The notes below the pieces were generated by a model. The model was not told the DNA's origin. It did no database searches and saw only the letters and a program-made list of their open reading frames with translations. 9,219 nt of DNA. Origin: Thermoplasmatota archaeon. Its GTDB lineage: Archaea > Thermoplasmatota > Thermoplasmata > RBG-16-68-12 > JAJISG01. The translations under genes and the position numbers were made by a program. Location: NCBI GenBank assembly GCA_022848835.1, contig JAJISG010000068.1, positions 1 through 9,219 of the forward strand, given 5' to 3'. This document shows positions 1-6,357 of the stretch, one piece after another (positions within the stretch are counted from its first letter, which is position 1; each line of letters opens with the position of its first letter).

Positions 1-611
1 GCGAGGGCCCTATGGATGATAGTGGCGCCTATCTGAGACTTGATGTCATCGCCCACTACGGGCAGACAGGCATCCTCGAACCTCCGGGACCAAAGCGGAT
101 CGGAGGCTATGAAGACGGGGATGCAATTGACGAAGGCGCAACCGGCTTCAAGGGCACTCCTCGCATAATACGCAGTTGCATTCTCACTGCCCACCGGAAG
201 GTAGTTCACTAGGATCTCCGCACCACTTCCCCGAAGGGTCTCGACCACGTTCACAGGCTCTGCATCCCCCACCACGAAAGTGCTGTCTCGAGGGTAGTCT
301 GCCATATGCTCGCTTACACCGTCGAGCACCGGCCCCATTTCCACGACTACACCATACTCAGGCAGAACTCGATAGAAGACCTTAGTACAGTTTGGTGGGG
401 CAAATACTGCCTCGGAGAGATCTCTCCCAACCTTCCTGGCATCCACATCGAAGGCTGCAACCACCTCCAGATCTTCCACACGGTAGCCGCCAATTTCCTC
501 ATGCATCAGGCCGATGGGGGCCTCATCGATACTCTCATAGAACTCTATGCCCTGAATGAGGGCGCTCGCACAATTGCCCACGCCAGCGATGGCTACGCGT
601 ATCTTGTCCAT
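1..611 (-). CDS. ino1: Inositol-1-phosphate synthase, N-terminal part (cut by window edge)
   Basis: About 203 residues are visible, from ATG at 611 to the left edge with no stop, so the gene is 3'-truncated by the window. The protein begins [20 protein letters not shown]. Residues 6-21 form the glycine-rich NAD-binding turn (GVGNCAS) of the Rossmann domain of myo-inositol-1-phosphate synthases. Further family landmarks are the [12 protein letters not shown] stretch near 135-146, [12 protein letters not shown] near 161-172, and [11 protein letters not shown] at about 187-197, which lies in the catalytic domain. The family converts glucose 6-phosphate to 1L-myo-inositol 1-phosphate using NAD. 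In archaea the product feeds inositol head groups of ether phospholipids and, in some hyperthermophiles, the solute di-inositol phosphate. The start is supported by GGGGTGA about 8 nt upstream (621-627). It is transcribed away from pdxT; the ether-lipid operon lies just beyond pdxT on the same strand. Family assignment is firm; which inositol compound is made here is not visible. Confidence 0.93.
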   Translation of the reverse strand, partial: MDKIRVAIAGVGNCASALIQGIEFYESIDEAPIGLMHEEIGGYRVEDLEVVAAFDVDARKVGRDLSEAVFAPPNCTKVFYRVLPEYGVVVEMGPVLDGVSEHMADYPRDSTFVVGDAEPVNVVETLRGSGAEILVNYLPVGSENATAYYARSALEAGCAFVNCIPVFIASDPLWSRRFEDACLPVVGDDIKSQIGATIIHRAL

Positions 612-636
612 GCTCACTCTCACCCCTTCACAAATC

Positions 637-671
637 GCAGCCAAACTCAGAATGTAGGGCAATAAGGCTGC
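637..671 (-). other. Inverted repeat in the presumed leader of the inositol-1-phosphate synthase mRNA
   Basis: GCAGCC at 637-642 and GGCTGC at 666-671 are perfect inverse complements separated by 23 nt. If transcription starts near 680, the RNA could form a 6-bp GC-rich stem just upstream of the ribosome binding site. A 6-bp stem with a long loop can arise by chance, so function is only a suggestion. Confidence 0.25.
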
Positions 672-701
672 ACTTCTTCTACGATGCTCCTTACTGGAAG
701 G

Positions 702-711
702 TCGTATATAT
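702..711 (-). promoter_or_regulatory. TATA box for the inositol-1-phosphate synthase gene
   Basis: Read on the minus strand this is CATATATACG, preceded by an A-rich BRE-like stretch (CCAAAAGG, about 712-719). Archaeal spacing would put the transcript start near 680, giving a leader of about 70 nt that ends in the GGGGTGA ribosome binding site at 621-627. A weaker alternative is CCTTATTG near 662-669, which would give a leader of under 30 nt. The choice between them is inference. Confidence 0.5.
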
Positions 712-815
712 GCCTTTTGGGGATTTATTTGGCGAGATGGTATACCAAGTAACACATCAGCAACGGCATGTACTCTCTAGATCATCGACGTCCGTCGGGT
801 GCAGGCAAACGCCAC

Positions 816-825
816 AAACTTATAC
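816..825 (+). promoter_or_regulatory. TATA box for pdxT (leaderless transcript expected)
   Basis: The sequence AAACTTATAC, preceded by A-rich bases that could serve as BRE, is centred about 26 nt upstream of the pdxT GTG at 848. In archaea that spacing puts the transcript start at or next to the start codon. No Shine-Dalgarno sequence precedes the GTG, which agrees with a leaderless mRNA. Confidence 0.6.
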
Positions 826-847
826 CCCTTTCACGGTTGAAAGAGCC

Positions 848-1435
848 GTGAAGGTTGGTGTGACTGCCGTCCAAGGAGATGTCAGCGAACACCTCGAAAT
901 TGTGGAGAGAGCGATGGCTGAGCTTTCGCTTCCGGGCCGTGCGGTGCCTGTGAGAAAGCCTGCAGTCCTGGAGGAGGTAGCTGCTCTCATCATACCGGGC
1001 GGGGAGAGCACGACCATCTCCAAGCTCCTGGTCAAGTTTGGACTCTTCGAGGGAGTCATCGAGCGAGTGGAGGAAGGCATGCCCCTCATGGGGACATGTG
1101 CCGGGTGCGTCCTCCTCGCAAAGGAGGGAGATGAGCAGGTGATGGCGACCGGAACAAGACTGCTGGGCTTGATGGATATGGCCGTTGACAGGAACGCCTT
1201 CGGCAGGCAGAGGGAGTCGTTCGAAGTCGACCTAGACATAGATGAAATAGGCTCTGCCCGAGGCGTCTTCATCCGAGCCCCGGCTATTCGAAGGGTGTGG
1301 GGAGAGTGTGAAGTCCTAGCCAGGCTGGAGGAGAGGATCGTCATGGCGCAGCAGCGACATATGCTGGCGCTTACCTTCCATCCAGAGCTCTCAGGGACAA
1401 CTGGAGTCCACAGTCGACTCCTGGAGCTAATCTAG
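848..1435 (+). CDS. pdxT: PLP synthase glutaminase subunit PdxT
   Basis: This 195-residue class I-type glutamine amidotransferase hydrolyses glutamine and channels ammonia to PdxS, which makes pyridoxal 5'-phosphate from a pentose phosphate and glyceraldehyde 3-phosphate. It has the N-terminal strand MKVGVTAVQGDVSEH, the oxyanion-region motif PGGEST at 50-55, the nucleophile Cys84 in GTCAG, and the His178/Glu180 pair in TFHPEL, so the catalytic triad is complete. GTG at 848 is chosen because homologues begin with this short K-x-G-V strand and a TATA box lies 26 nt upstream. The open frame runs on upstream to an ATG at 710, but the added 46 residues show no family similarity. The length is normal for the family. 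pdxS is not in the window. Its stop codon overlaps that of the convergent DUF2070 gene. Confidence 0.95.
   Translation: MKVGVTAVQGDVSEHLEIVERAMAELSLPGRAVPVRKPAVLEEVAALIIPGGESTTISKLLVKFGLFEGVIERVEEGMPLMGTCAGCVLLAKEGDEQVMATGTRLLGLMDMAVDRNAFGRQRESFEVDLDIDEIGSARGVFIRAPAIRRVWGECEVLARLEERIVMAQQRHMLALTFHPELSGTTGVHSRLLELI
1432..1435. other. Shared CTAG: interlocked stop codons of pdxT and the DUF2070 gene
   Basis: The palindrome CTAG supplies TAG at 1433-1435 on the plus strand for pdxT and TAG at 1434-1432 on the minus strand for the DUF2070 gene. The two convergent genes therefore have no intergenic space, and each transcript must end inside the opposite gene. Confidence 0.95.
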
Positions 1436-3222
1436 GGGACGAGTGCCAGGACCAGGACAGATGTGACGGCGGCCAGGGCGAAGGTAACGGCCGCGTTGAG
1501 CCTCATGGTGGATATGCTCGAGTGGATGGCGGTCGTGAGCCGGACCGCGCTCTGATTACCCCAGACGAGAACGTTCTCCAGAAAACCGGTTTCGGATGCT
1601 ACGGAGGCCTGATCGAGGCCGCGGAGAGCGTCCTCCACCACCGACCTGGTGACATCCACGAGGGTATCGTGACCCATCCTCCAACCGATCGGGTTGAAAC
1701 CTGGTAGGGTGTTATTTACGATGTGGTTGTCGGTGGTCATGACCTCGGCATCGTCCACGAGGTCCTCTATTCCCTGCAGCAGCTCCTCGCGCAGACCGGG
1801 CACCATGTTGTTGCCATCAAAGACAAGATAAGCCGTTCTCTGTCCCTCCACCTCGACCAGCACCACCTGAATCCCGTTGGGCCCTAGCCCCCTCTCGGGG
1901 TCGATCAGGTCCTTGTTCGACGCCACGCCCACTCTAAGGCTGTCGGCAGGGCTCTCCAGGGCAGTCTTCACGACCTCCCGAGTGGCTTCTATTATGGAGT
2001 AGCATTCCTGAGAGCCGAAATAAACCGCACCACTCCCTTCCTGCAAGCAGTTGTGGGAATCCACGAAGAGAGCGTCCTCCACCCCTGATGCCTTCGCGGC
2101 GGTCCTGACCGAAAAGCCGGTGGCGAAGTCGATGTCATCCGTCGGGTTTGGCGCTAGGGAGGCGATGATGAGCGCCTTCCCATCGAAGATCTGGCAGCAG
2201 ACGCTCGCGCTGCCGCTGGATGCCCTGATGAACTTCGATGCCCTCCTCCCATGCTTGAGTCCGCTGACCGCATCCCTGACCCAAGCCGCGAGCCTCTCGC
2301 ACTCCATAGAAGTAGCGGGGTTCTGGTCATGGGTCGACGGTCCATGAGGAACGAGGACATCGGCACCAAGATCCTCGAGACGCATCGCCAGCTTTGTGGG
2401 CAGATCACTGCCGCCCAAGCGCCCATAGGGACCGGGGTGCATGCTGGGGACGACCATCAAGGCGCCACCACCACCATCGAGCTTCATCGAGAGCACTCCC
2501 ACGGGAATGGTCATGGGACTAGCGAAGGACTCGAAGAAGCCCTCCATCTCCTCCTTCCCCTCCCTTCCCTTTTCAGTCATATGGTCCAGAGAGTAGCGGA
2601 GCATGCTGAGGCCATCCACTCCGGAGGCTCTCTCCAGGGGCCTGACGGCTACCTGTGTGAAGATGAGGCCAGCACCGTAGAACGCGGAAAAGCTCAGTAG
2701 TGCGATAGTCCAGTCCGCTGCACTGAATGGAAAGAAAACCAGCAGGGCTAGTATACCTAGAAGGGGTTGATTGGTGACCGCCGGAAGGGATCGGAGAGGA
2801 CTGCTATGGGAGGTAGCCAGGATGGCTACCTGCCTCAGCCAAAGGGTGGAAGCCCACCCTACGATAAGATACCTGACGACGTCGGATGCATCGAAGAAGA
2901 GGGAAACGAGGGCAGCGAAGAATACCATGACCATGCCCAGAATCCCAAGAAGGGCCGCTCGCCGAAGGTACATCTTGCCCCCGAAAAACTCGGCTACTGG
3001 CTTCGTGACCAGGGCTGAGACCACTACAGGCAGCGCGAAGGCGCCTAACCCCAGGATGACCACCATGACGTCCGGCACACCGCGGTTAACCAGGAAGCCT
3101 ATGAGGAGGGATCCCACCACGATGTAGGAGAGGATCTTGGCCGGGCTGGGGGCTCTGAAGAGCCGTCTCATCATAGCGGAGGTTGCCTGTTGTTGGGTCT
3201 CCTGGGCGGTCCTAGGAACCAT
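1432..3222 (-). CDS. DUF2070 archaeal integral membrane protein
   Basis: The 596-residue product is recognised as the archaeal DUF2070 family, whose function is not established. The N-terminal third holds about six hydrophobic segments (roughly 29-47, 52-74, 87-110, 114-136, 153-168, 171-190). A large polar region of about 370 residues follows, and a last membrane segment lies at about 574-595. The polar region carries clustered His/Asp motifs: HPGPYGRLGG (His262), HGPSTHDQNP (His293, His298, Asp299), FVDSHNC (Asp388, His390) and TTDNHIVN (Asp498, His500). These look like metal ligands of a hydrolase or phosphotransferase; that is inference. It starts 9 nt after the GGGP synthase stop, so it is very probably co-transcribed with the two ether-lipid prenyltransferases. 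ATG at 3222 has a modest ribosome site (AGGACTCAGGT); a later ATG pair at residues 17-18 is possible but lacks one. The stop overlaps that of pdxT on the other strand. Confidence 0.87.
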   Translation of the reverse strand: MVPRTAQETQQQATSAMMRRLFRAPSPAKILSYIVVGSLLIGFLVNRGVPDVMVVILGLGAFALPVVVSALVTKPVAEFFGGKMYLRRAALLGILGMVMVFFAALVSLFFDASDVVRYLIVGWASTLWLRQVAILATSHSSPLRSLPAVTNQPLLGILALLVFFPFSAADWTIALLSFSAFYGAGLIFTQVAVRPLERASGVDGLSMLRYSLDHMTEKGREGKEEMEGFFESFASPMTIPVGVLSMKLDGGGGALMVVPSMHPGPYGRLGGSDLPTKLAMRLEDLGADVLVPHGPSTHDQNPATSMECERLAAWVRDAVSGLKHGRRASKFIRASSGSASVCCQIFDGKALIIASLAPNPTDDIDFATGFSVRTAAKASGVEDALFVDSHNCLQEGSGAVYFGSQECYSIIEATREVVKTALESPADSLRVGVASNKDLIDPERGLGPNGIQVVLVEVEGQRTAYLVFDGNNMVPGLREELLQGIEDLVDDAEVMTTDNHIVNNTLPGFNPIGWRMGHDTLVDVTRSVVEDALRGLDQASVASETGFLENVLVWGNQSAVRLTTAIHSSISTMRLNAAVTFALAAVTSVLVLALVP

Positions 3223-3231
3223 ACCTGAGTC

Positions 3232-3969
3232 CTACCAACCCTTAACTCCATGGATGACGGCCTTAAGGGCTTTGCTTCCATTCTCTCGTTCGACTACAGT
3301 CCCCGTAACAACGATGTCCGCTCCCGCCTCTGCCACTTCCCTGGCCGCCTCGGGGCTCCTTATGCCACCGCCGACCAATAGGGGGAGTCTGCTCTCCTCC
3401 TTCACCGCCCGGATCATGTCTGATGGCACGGGGCTCGGCGCCCCAGACCCCGCTTCTAGGTAGAAGAGCTTCATCCCGAAATACTCCGCAGTCAGGGCGT
3501 AACTCACCGCTCCCTCAGAGCTGTCTCGACGTAACAGGTCCGCCTCCCCCACCTCCCCCGCCTTCATACCCGGGTCGACGATGACGTAGCCCATAGGTAT
3601 GGTCTCGAGGCCCATGTCCTTGATCGCCTGGGAAGCCCTGCGCTGCTCCCGAACTACGTGCGTGACACTCCTGGAGTTCAGGAGGCTCATGAAGTAGATG
3701 GCATCAGCGTAGGGACTCAAGGAGCTGGAGTCGGCAGGAAATAGGATGACAGGGACGGAGGTCCTGGCCTTTATCTCCCTCACGTTTGCATCGAGAATCT
3801 TCTGGTCGACGCCGGTGGAGCCGCCGACCATGATGGCGTCGGTCCCCAGATTGGATGCCATCTCAGCCAGTTTCCCGATGTCATGGGAGGTGCCCTTCTC
3901 GGGATCGAGAAGGGTCATATGGAGTCTCCCCTTCTTTAGCCTCTTCATTATGTACGTCAGGACTTTCAC
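3232..3969 (-). CDS. Geranylgeranylglyceryl phosphate synthase (GGGPS)
   Basis: The 245-residue TIM-barrel enzyme joins geranylgeranyl diphosphate to sn-glycerol 1-phosphate, the first committed step of archaeal ether-lipid synthesis. Family marks are the N-terminal MTLLDPEK (18-25), VGGSTGV (48-54), FYLEAGSGA (169-177), VGGGIRSPEAA (199-209) and GADIVVTGT (216-224). The later glycine-rich loops bind the glycerol phosphate. The start is GTG at 3969, overlapping the upstream TGA stop as GTGA, which implies translational coupling; a GGGGG run sits 6 nt before it. An internal ATG at codon 8 would remove the first strand and helix, so the GTG is preferred. PcrB-type bacterial relatives share the fold, but the DGGGP synthase partner in the same operon favours the archaeal lipid role. 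The gene is full length. Confidence 0.95.
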   Translation of the reverse strand: MKVLTYIMKRLKKGRLHMTLLDPEKGTSHDIGKLAEMASNLGTDAIMVGGSTGVDQKILDANVREIKARTSVPVILFPADSSSLSPYADAIYFMSLLNSRSVTHVVREQRRASQAIKDMGLETIPMGYVIVDPGMKAGEVGEADLLRRDSSEGAVSYALTAEYFGMKLFYLEAGSGAPSPVPSDMIRAVKEESRLPLLVGGGIRSPEAAREVAEAGADIVVTGTVVERENGSKALKAVIHGVKGW

Positions 3970-4796
3970 GGGAAGCCCCCTACCAGAAAGGCCAGCAAGG
4001 CAATCAACATTCCGTACTTTACCGCCCTCCTCGCTGTGGCAGGCCTTCGTGCTGAATTCAGAGCGGCGTAGATAAACATTGCGTCGGCTCCGAGAACTGT
4101 GAAAAGGTAGTAGATGCTCAGCACACCAAGGGTGGCGGGCACTGCACTCAGACCCACCGCCAGAAGCAGGGAGAGAGAGGCTACCCTCCCAGCGCCCGTC
4201 TCGCCCAACCTCATGGGAAGGGTTCTTCGGCCCACATCTCCGGTGACGTCCTCTATGTCCTTGATGACCTCTCTTCCAAGGGTCGCTAGGAAAGCCAGCA
4301 GGGCCAAGAAGAGGACTCTCTGCAAAGCCTCAATGGAGCCCTCATAGACCGCGAGGCCCCCGAATATGAAGAGGGATGAGACCAACCAGCTTATCAGTAT
4401 GTTGCCTCTGAACCCCTCCCGCTTGAAAACGACCTCATATGAGGCCATGAGGGCCAGGTTGATTAGGACCAGGACGAGGAGTTCCCATCTGATCCAGAGA
4501 CTCCAGGGAATGGTGGGGGCGAAGAGGATGGCGGCCATCGCCAGGGCTCCCCTGGGGCTAACGCTCCCTGAGGGGATTGGCCTGTCGGGGTGGTTGATGC
4601 CGTCCACATCCCTGTCGTAGTAGTCGTTCAGGGAGTTCCCGCCTGCGGTGAAGAGGAGGGCTATGGCGGCTGCCTGGAGCGCCAGGAGGAGATCGAGGGG
4701 CACGGTGCTACCCACCGCGACGTAACTACCTAGGAGACAGCCGACGGCGGACATCACACAGTTGACTGGCCTGATAAGCCGGAGGTACCCTAGCAC
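3966..4796 (-). CDS. UbiA-family prenyltransferase, probable digeranylgeranylglyceryl phosphate synthase (DGGGPS)
   Basis: This 276-residue polytopic membrane enzyme most probably adds the second geranylgeranyl chain to GGGP, giving DGGGP. It has the first Asp-rich motif of UbiA enzymes, NSLNDYYDRDVDGIN (54-68), followed by HPDRPIPSG, and the second, GREVIKDIEDVTGD (174-187). These bind the prenyl diphosphate through magnesium. Eight or nine hydrophobic segments surround them, as usual. UbiA members can also prenylate quinones or haem. The DGGGPS call rests on the short archaeal-type sequence and on the GGGPS gene directly downstream, overlapping by 4 bp. The start is GTG at 4796, with no ribosome site but a TATA box 27 nt upstream. 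It is the first gene of the lipid operon. Confidence 0.92.
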   Translation of the reverse strand: MLGYLRLIRPVNCVMSAVGCLLGSYVAVGSTVPLDLLLALQAAAIALLFTAGGNSLNDYYDRDVDGINHPDRPIPSGSVSPRGALAMAAILFAPTIPWSLWIRWELLVLVLINLALMASYEVVFKREGFRGNILISWLVSSLFIFGGLAVYEGSIEALQRVLFLALLAFLATLGREVIKDIEDVTGDVGRRTLPMRLGETGAGRVASLSLLLAVGLSAVPATLGVLSIYYLFTVLGADAMFIYAALNSARRPATARRAVKYGMLIALLAFLVGGFP

Positions 4797-4819
4797 CTTC
4801 GTGGATTGTCTCTTGGCTG

Positions 4820-4827
4820 TTATAATG
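4820..4827 (-). promoter_or_regulatory. TATA box of the ether-lipid operon (leaderless start expected)
   Basis: On the minus strand the sequence reads CATTATAA, with purine-rich bases (CGAAG) ahead of it as a possible BRE. Its centre lies about 27 nt from the GTG of the DGGGP synthase gene at 4796, the spacing of a leaderless archaeal promoter. The bases before the GTG (CCACGAAG) contain no ribosome binding site, in keeping with this. Confidence 0.6.
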
Positions 4828-4862
4828 CTTCGTTAGCAGTCAATCCGCCCACGGCGCCTCAA

Positions 4863-4874
4863 GCTTAAATAAGC
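4863..4874 (+). promoter_or_regulatory. TATA box of the rps13-rpoD operon
   Basis: GCTTAAATAAGC contains TTAAATAA, centred about 40 nt upstream of the rps13 ATG at 4908, so transcription should start near 4893-4895 with a leader of about 14 nt. The 12-mer has 5-bp inverted arms (GCTTA/TAAGC) around AA. It could in principle also direct transcription to the left, about 47 nt upstream of the lipid operon start, but the closer TATA box at 4820-4827 is a better candidate there. Confidence 0.6.
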
Positions 4875-4907
4875 AGACTTCTTTTGTTGAATACGTCTGG
4901 TGTCCTA

Positions 4908-5399
4908 ATGGCTAAGGATAAGACCTCGCCGGAATTCAAGTACATTGTCCGCCTCGCCAACACTGACCTGGATGGCAACCAGACCATGGTCTACGCTCTC
5001 GCCGGTGTCAAGGGCGTGGGGATGAGAGTAGCCCAGATGATGACCGATCTCCTGGGTGTGCCGAGGACCAGGAAAATAGGGGACCTCTCCGATGAGGAGG
5101 TGGAAGAGCTTGCCTCGATTCTAGATGATCTATCGTCCCACATCCCCGTCTGGGCCTTGAATCGGAGGAGGGACTTCTGGACCGGAGAGGACCTTCAACT
5201 TATCGGCGCAGATATCGATATGAGGCGGAGAGAGGACATTAACCGCTTGAAGATGATTCGCTCATACCGGGGGATCCGCCATGAAACGGGTCAGAAGGTG
5301 AGGGGTCAGAGGACCCGCTCCAACGGGAGAACTGGGCTCACAGTCGGCGTGACTCGCCGGACCGCCCGCGCTGCACTGCGGCAGAGTCAGGGGCGCTGA
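4908..5399 (+). CDS. rps13: Small-subunit ribosomal protein uS13 (archaeal S13)
   Basis: The 163-residue protein of the 30S head contacts the P-site tRNA region and the bridge to the large subunit. The archaeal form is recognised from FKYIVRLANTDLDGN near the N-terminus, the helix-turn region ALAGVKGVGMRVAQ, and the basic tail with RGIRHETGQKVRGQRTRS and GRTGLTVGVTRR. The ATG at 4908 (MAKDKTSPEF) is chosen over an in-frame TTG at 4884, which adds eight residues not found in the family. GGTG at 4899-4902 can serve as a weak ribosome site. It is the first gene of a tight cluster, with rps4 starting 4 nt after its stop. The promoter region is shared, back to back, with the ether-lipid operon. 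Confidence 0.96.
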   Translation: MAKDKTSPEFKYIVRLANTDLDGNQTMVYALAGVKGVGMRVAQMMTDLLGVPRTRKIGDLSDEEVEELASILDDLSSHIPVWALNRRRDFWTGEDLQLIGADIDMRRREDINRLKMIRSYRGIRHETGQKVRGQRTRSNGRTGLTVGVTRRTARAALRQSQGR

Positions 5400-5403
5400 T
5401 ACA

Positions 5404-5973
5404 ATGGGAGACCCGAAATTTCCCAGACCCAAATGGTCCCGACCTTCCCATCCCTGGCAGGCGGATCGTATCAAGGCTGAGAACGAGCTAATCCGAAAGT
5501 TTGGCCTCAAGAACAAGAAGGAGGTGTGGAGAGCTCAAAGCCTCCTGCGGAGGTGGCGTCAGAGGGCGCGAATACTTCAGGCCAGGACGAGGTATGAGGA
5601 TGTTCAGGCGGCGAAAGAGGTGGAGCAGCTGCTGCGACGTCTCGCCCGTCTCGGGCTTCTCCCTATCGAGGGCGCCAGCCTGGATGACGTCGTGGCCCTC
5701 AAGATGGAGGACCTGTTGGAGAGGAGGTTCCAGACCATCGTCTACCTGCGGGGCCTGGCGAATACGATGAGACAGGCCAGGCAGCTGGTCGTCCATGGCC
5801 ATGTTGCCATCGGGGATAGGAAGTTGACTATTCCCGGATACATCGTCAGAAGGGCTGAGGAGGAGGGGATAAAGTATCATCAACATTCAGGGCTCTCCAA
5901 CGAGGCGCATCCCACTAGGCCCAGTCTCGAGACCTTGGAGGCTCGTCGGCTGACCACGGAGGGGGGTGAGTAA
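5404..5973 (+). CDS. rps4: Small-subunit ribosomal protein uS4 (archaeal S4)
   Basis: The 189-residue protein binds 16S rRNA early in 30S assembly and lines the mRNA entry path. The N-terminus MGDPKFPRPKWSRPSHPW and the segment YGLKNKKEVWRA-like at 33-44 are typical of archaeal uS4. The S4 RNA-binding domain spans about 106-150 (ERRFQTIVYLRGLA, then RQARQLVVHGHVAIGDRKL). A C-terminal stretch after residue 160 is rich in charged residues. The ATG at 5404 follows the rps13 stop by 4 nt; upstream pairing to 16S would be through GCTGAT rather than a GGAGG core. The last codons hold the strong ribosome site of rps11, and its TAA directly abuts the proposed rps11 CTG. Confidence 0.96.
   Translation: MGDPKFPRPKWSRPSHPWQADRIKAENELIRKFGLKNKKEVWRAQSLLRRWRQRARILQARTRYEDVQAAKEVEQLLRRLARLGLLPIEGASLDDVVALKMEDLLERRFQTIVYLRGLANTMRQARQLVVHGHVAIGDRKLTIPGYIVRRAEEEGIKYHQHSGLSNEAHPTRPSLETLEARRLTTEGGE
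5958..5969 (+). promoter_or_regulatory. Ribosome binding site of rps11, pointing to a CTG start at 5974
   Basis: GGAGGGGGGTGA lies inside the last codons of rps4. Its GGTGA end (5965-5969) is 4 nt from CTG at 5974 but 19 nt from the first conventional in-frame start, GTG at 5989. Normal archaeal Shine-Dalgarno spacing therefore selects the CTG. Confidence 0.65.
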
Positions 5974-6357
5974 CTGGTCAAATGGGGTGTGGCTCACATC
6001 TTCGCGTCCTACAACAACATCATCATCACCTTGACCGATATAACCGGTGCGGAGACTATCGCCAAGTGCTCCGGCGGTATGGTGGTGAAGGCCGATAAGG
6101 ACGAAGCCTCACCTTACGCTGCCATGAGGGCTGCGGAGAGGGTGGCTGATGCTGCTAAGGAGAGGGGAATCGAGAGTATTCATGTGAGGATAAGAGCTAC
6201 AGGCGGAAACAAATCCACCTCTCCCGGACCCGGTGCGCAGGCCGCCATCCGGGCCCTGGCCAGGGCAGGCCTGAGGATCGGGAGAATCGAGGACGTGACC
6301 CCCATACCCCACGATGGCACGAAACCTCAAGGTGGTAGGAGAGGAAGGAGGGTCTGA
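5974..6357 (+). CDS. rps11: Small-subunit ribosomal protein uS11 (archaeal S11), probable CTG start
   Basis: The 127-residue protein sits on the 30S platform near the mRNA exit and E site. Family features are [43 protein letters not shown] and the basic C-terminus [12 protein letters not shown]. The frame opens straight after the rps4 TAA as CTG-GTC-AAA-TGG-GGT-GTG. Archaeal homologues normally begin a few residues before KWG-(I/V)-AH, so starting at the GTG (5989) would delete the conserved KWG. With CTG as start the protein reads [10 protein letters not shown], matching the family, and the strong ribosome site is correctly placed. If CTG is not used, the protein would start at GTG 5989 and have 122 residues. 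Its TGA overlaps the rpoD ATG by one base. Confidence 0.9.
   Translation: MVKWGVAHIFASYNNIIITLTDITGAETIAKCSGGMVVKADKDEASPYAAMRAAERVADAAKERGIESIHVRIRATGGNKSTSPGPGAQAAIRALARAGLRIGRIEDVTPIPHDGTKPQGGRRGRRV

Noticed and set aside
12..665. Plus-strand frames at 12-212, 176-385 and 306-665
   Set aside because: They are antisense to the inositol-1-phosphate synthase gene, whose minus-strand translation is unmistakable.
710..847. N-terminal extension of pdxT from ATG at 710
   Set aside because: The added 46 residues do not resemble PdxT, which starts with the MKVGV-type strand, and the extension would run over the TATA box at 816-825.
820..1344. 174-codon minus-strand frame opposite pdxT
   Set aside because: Ser/Thr/Pro-rich antisense shadow without recognisable domains; the plus-strand product has a complete catalytic triad.
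2251..2700. 149-codon plus-strand frame opposite the DUF2070 gene
   Set aside because: Shadow frame; the minus-strand DUF2070 product explains the region in full with coherent membrane segments and motifs.
4884..4907. rps13 start at TTG 4884
   Set aside because: It adds eight residues not seen in archaeal uS13 and would place the start at or before the expected transcript start.
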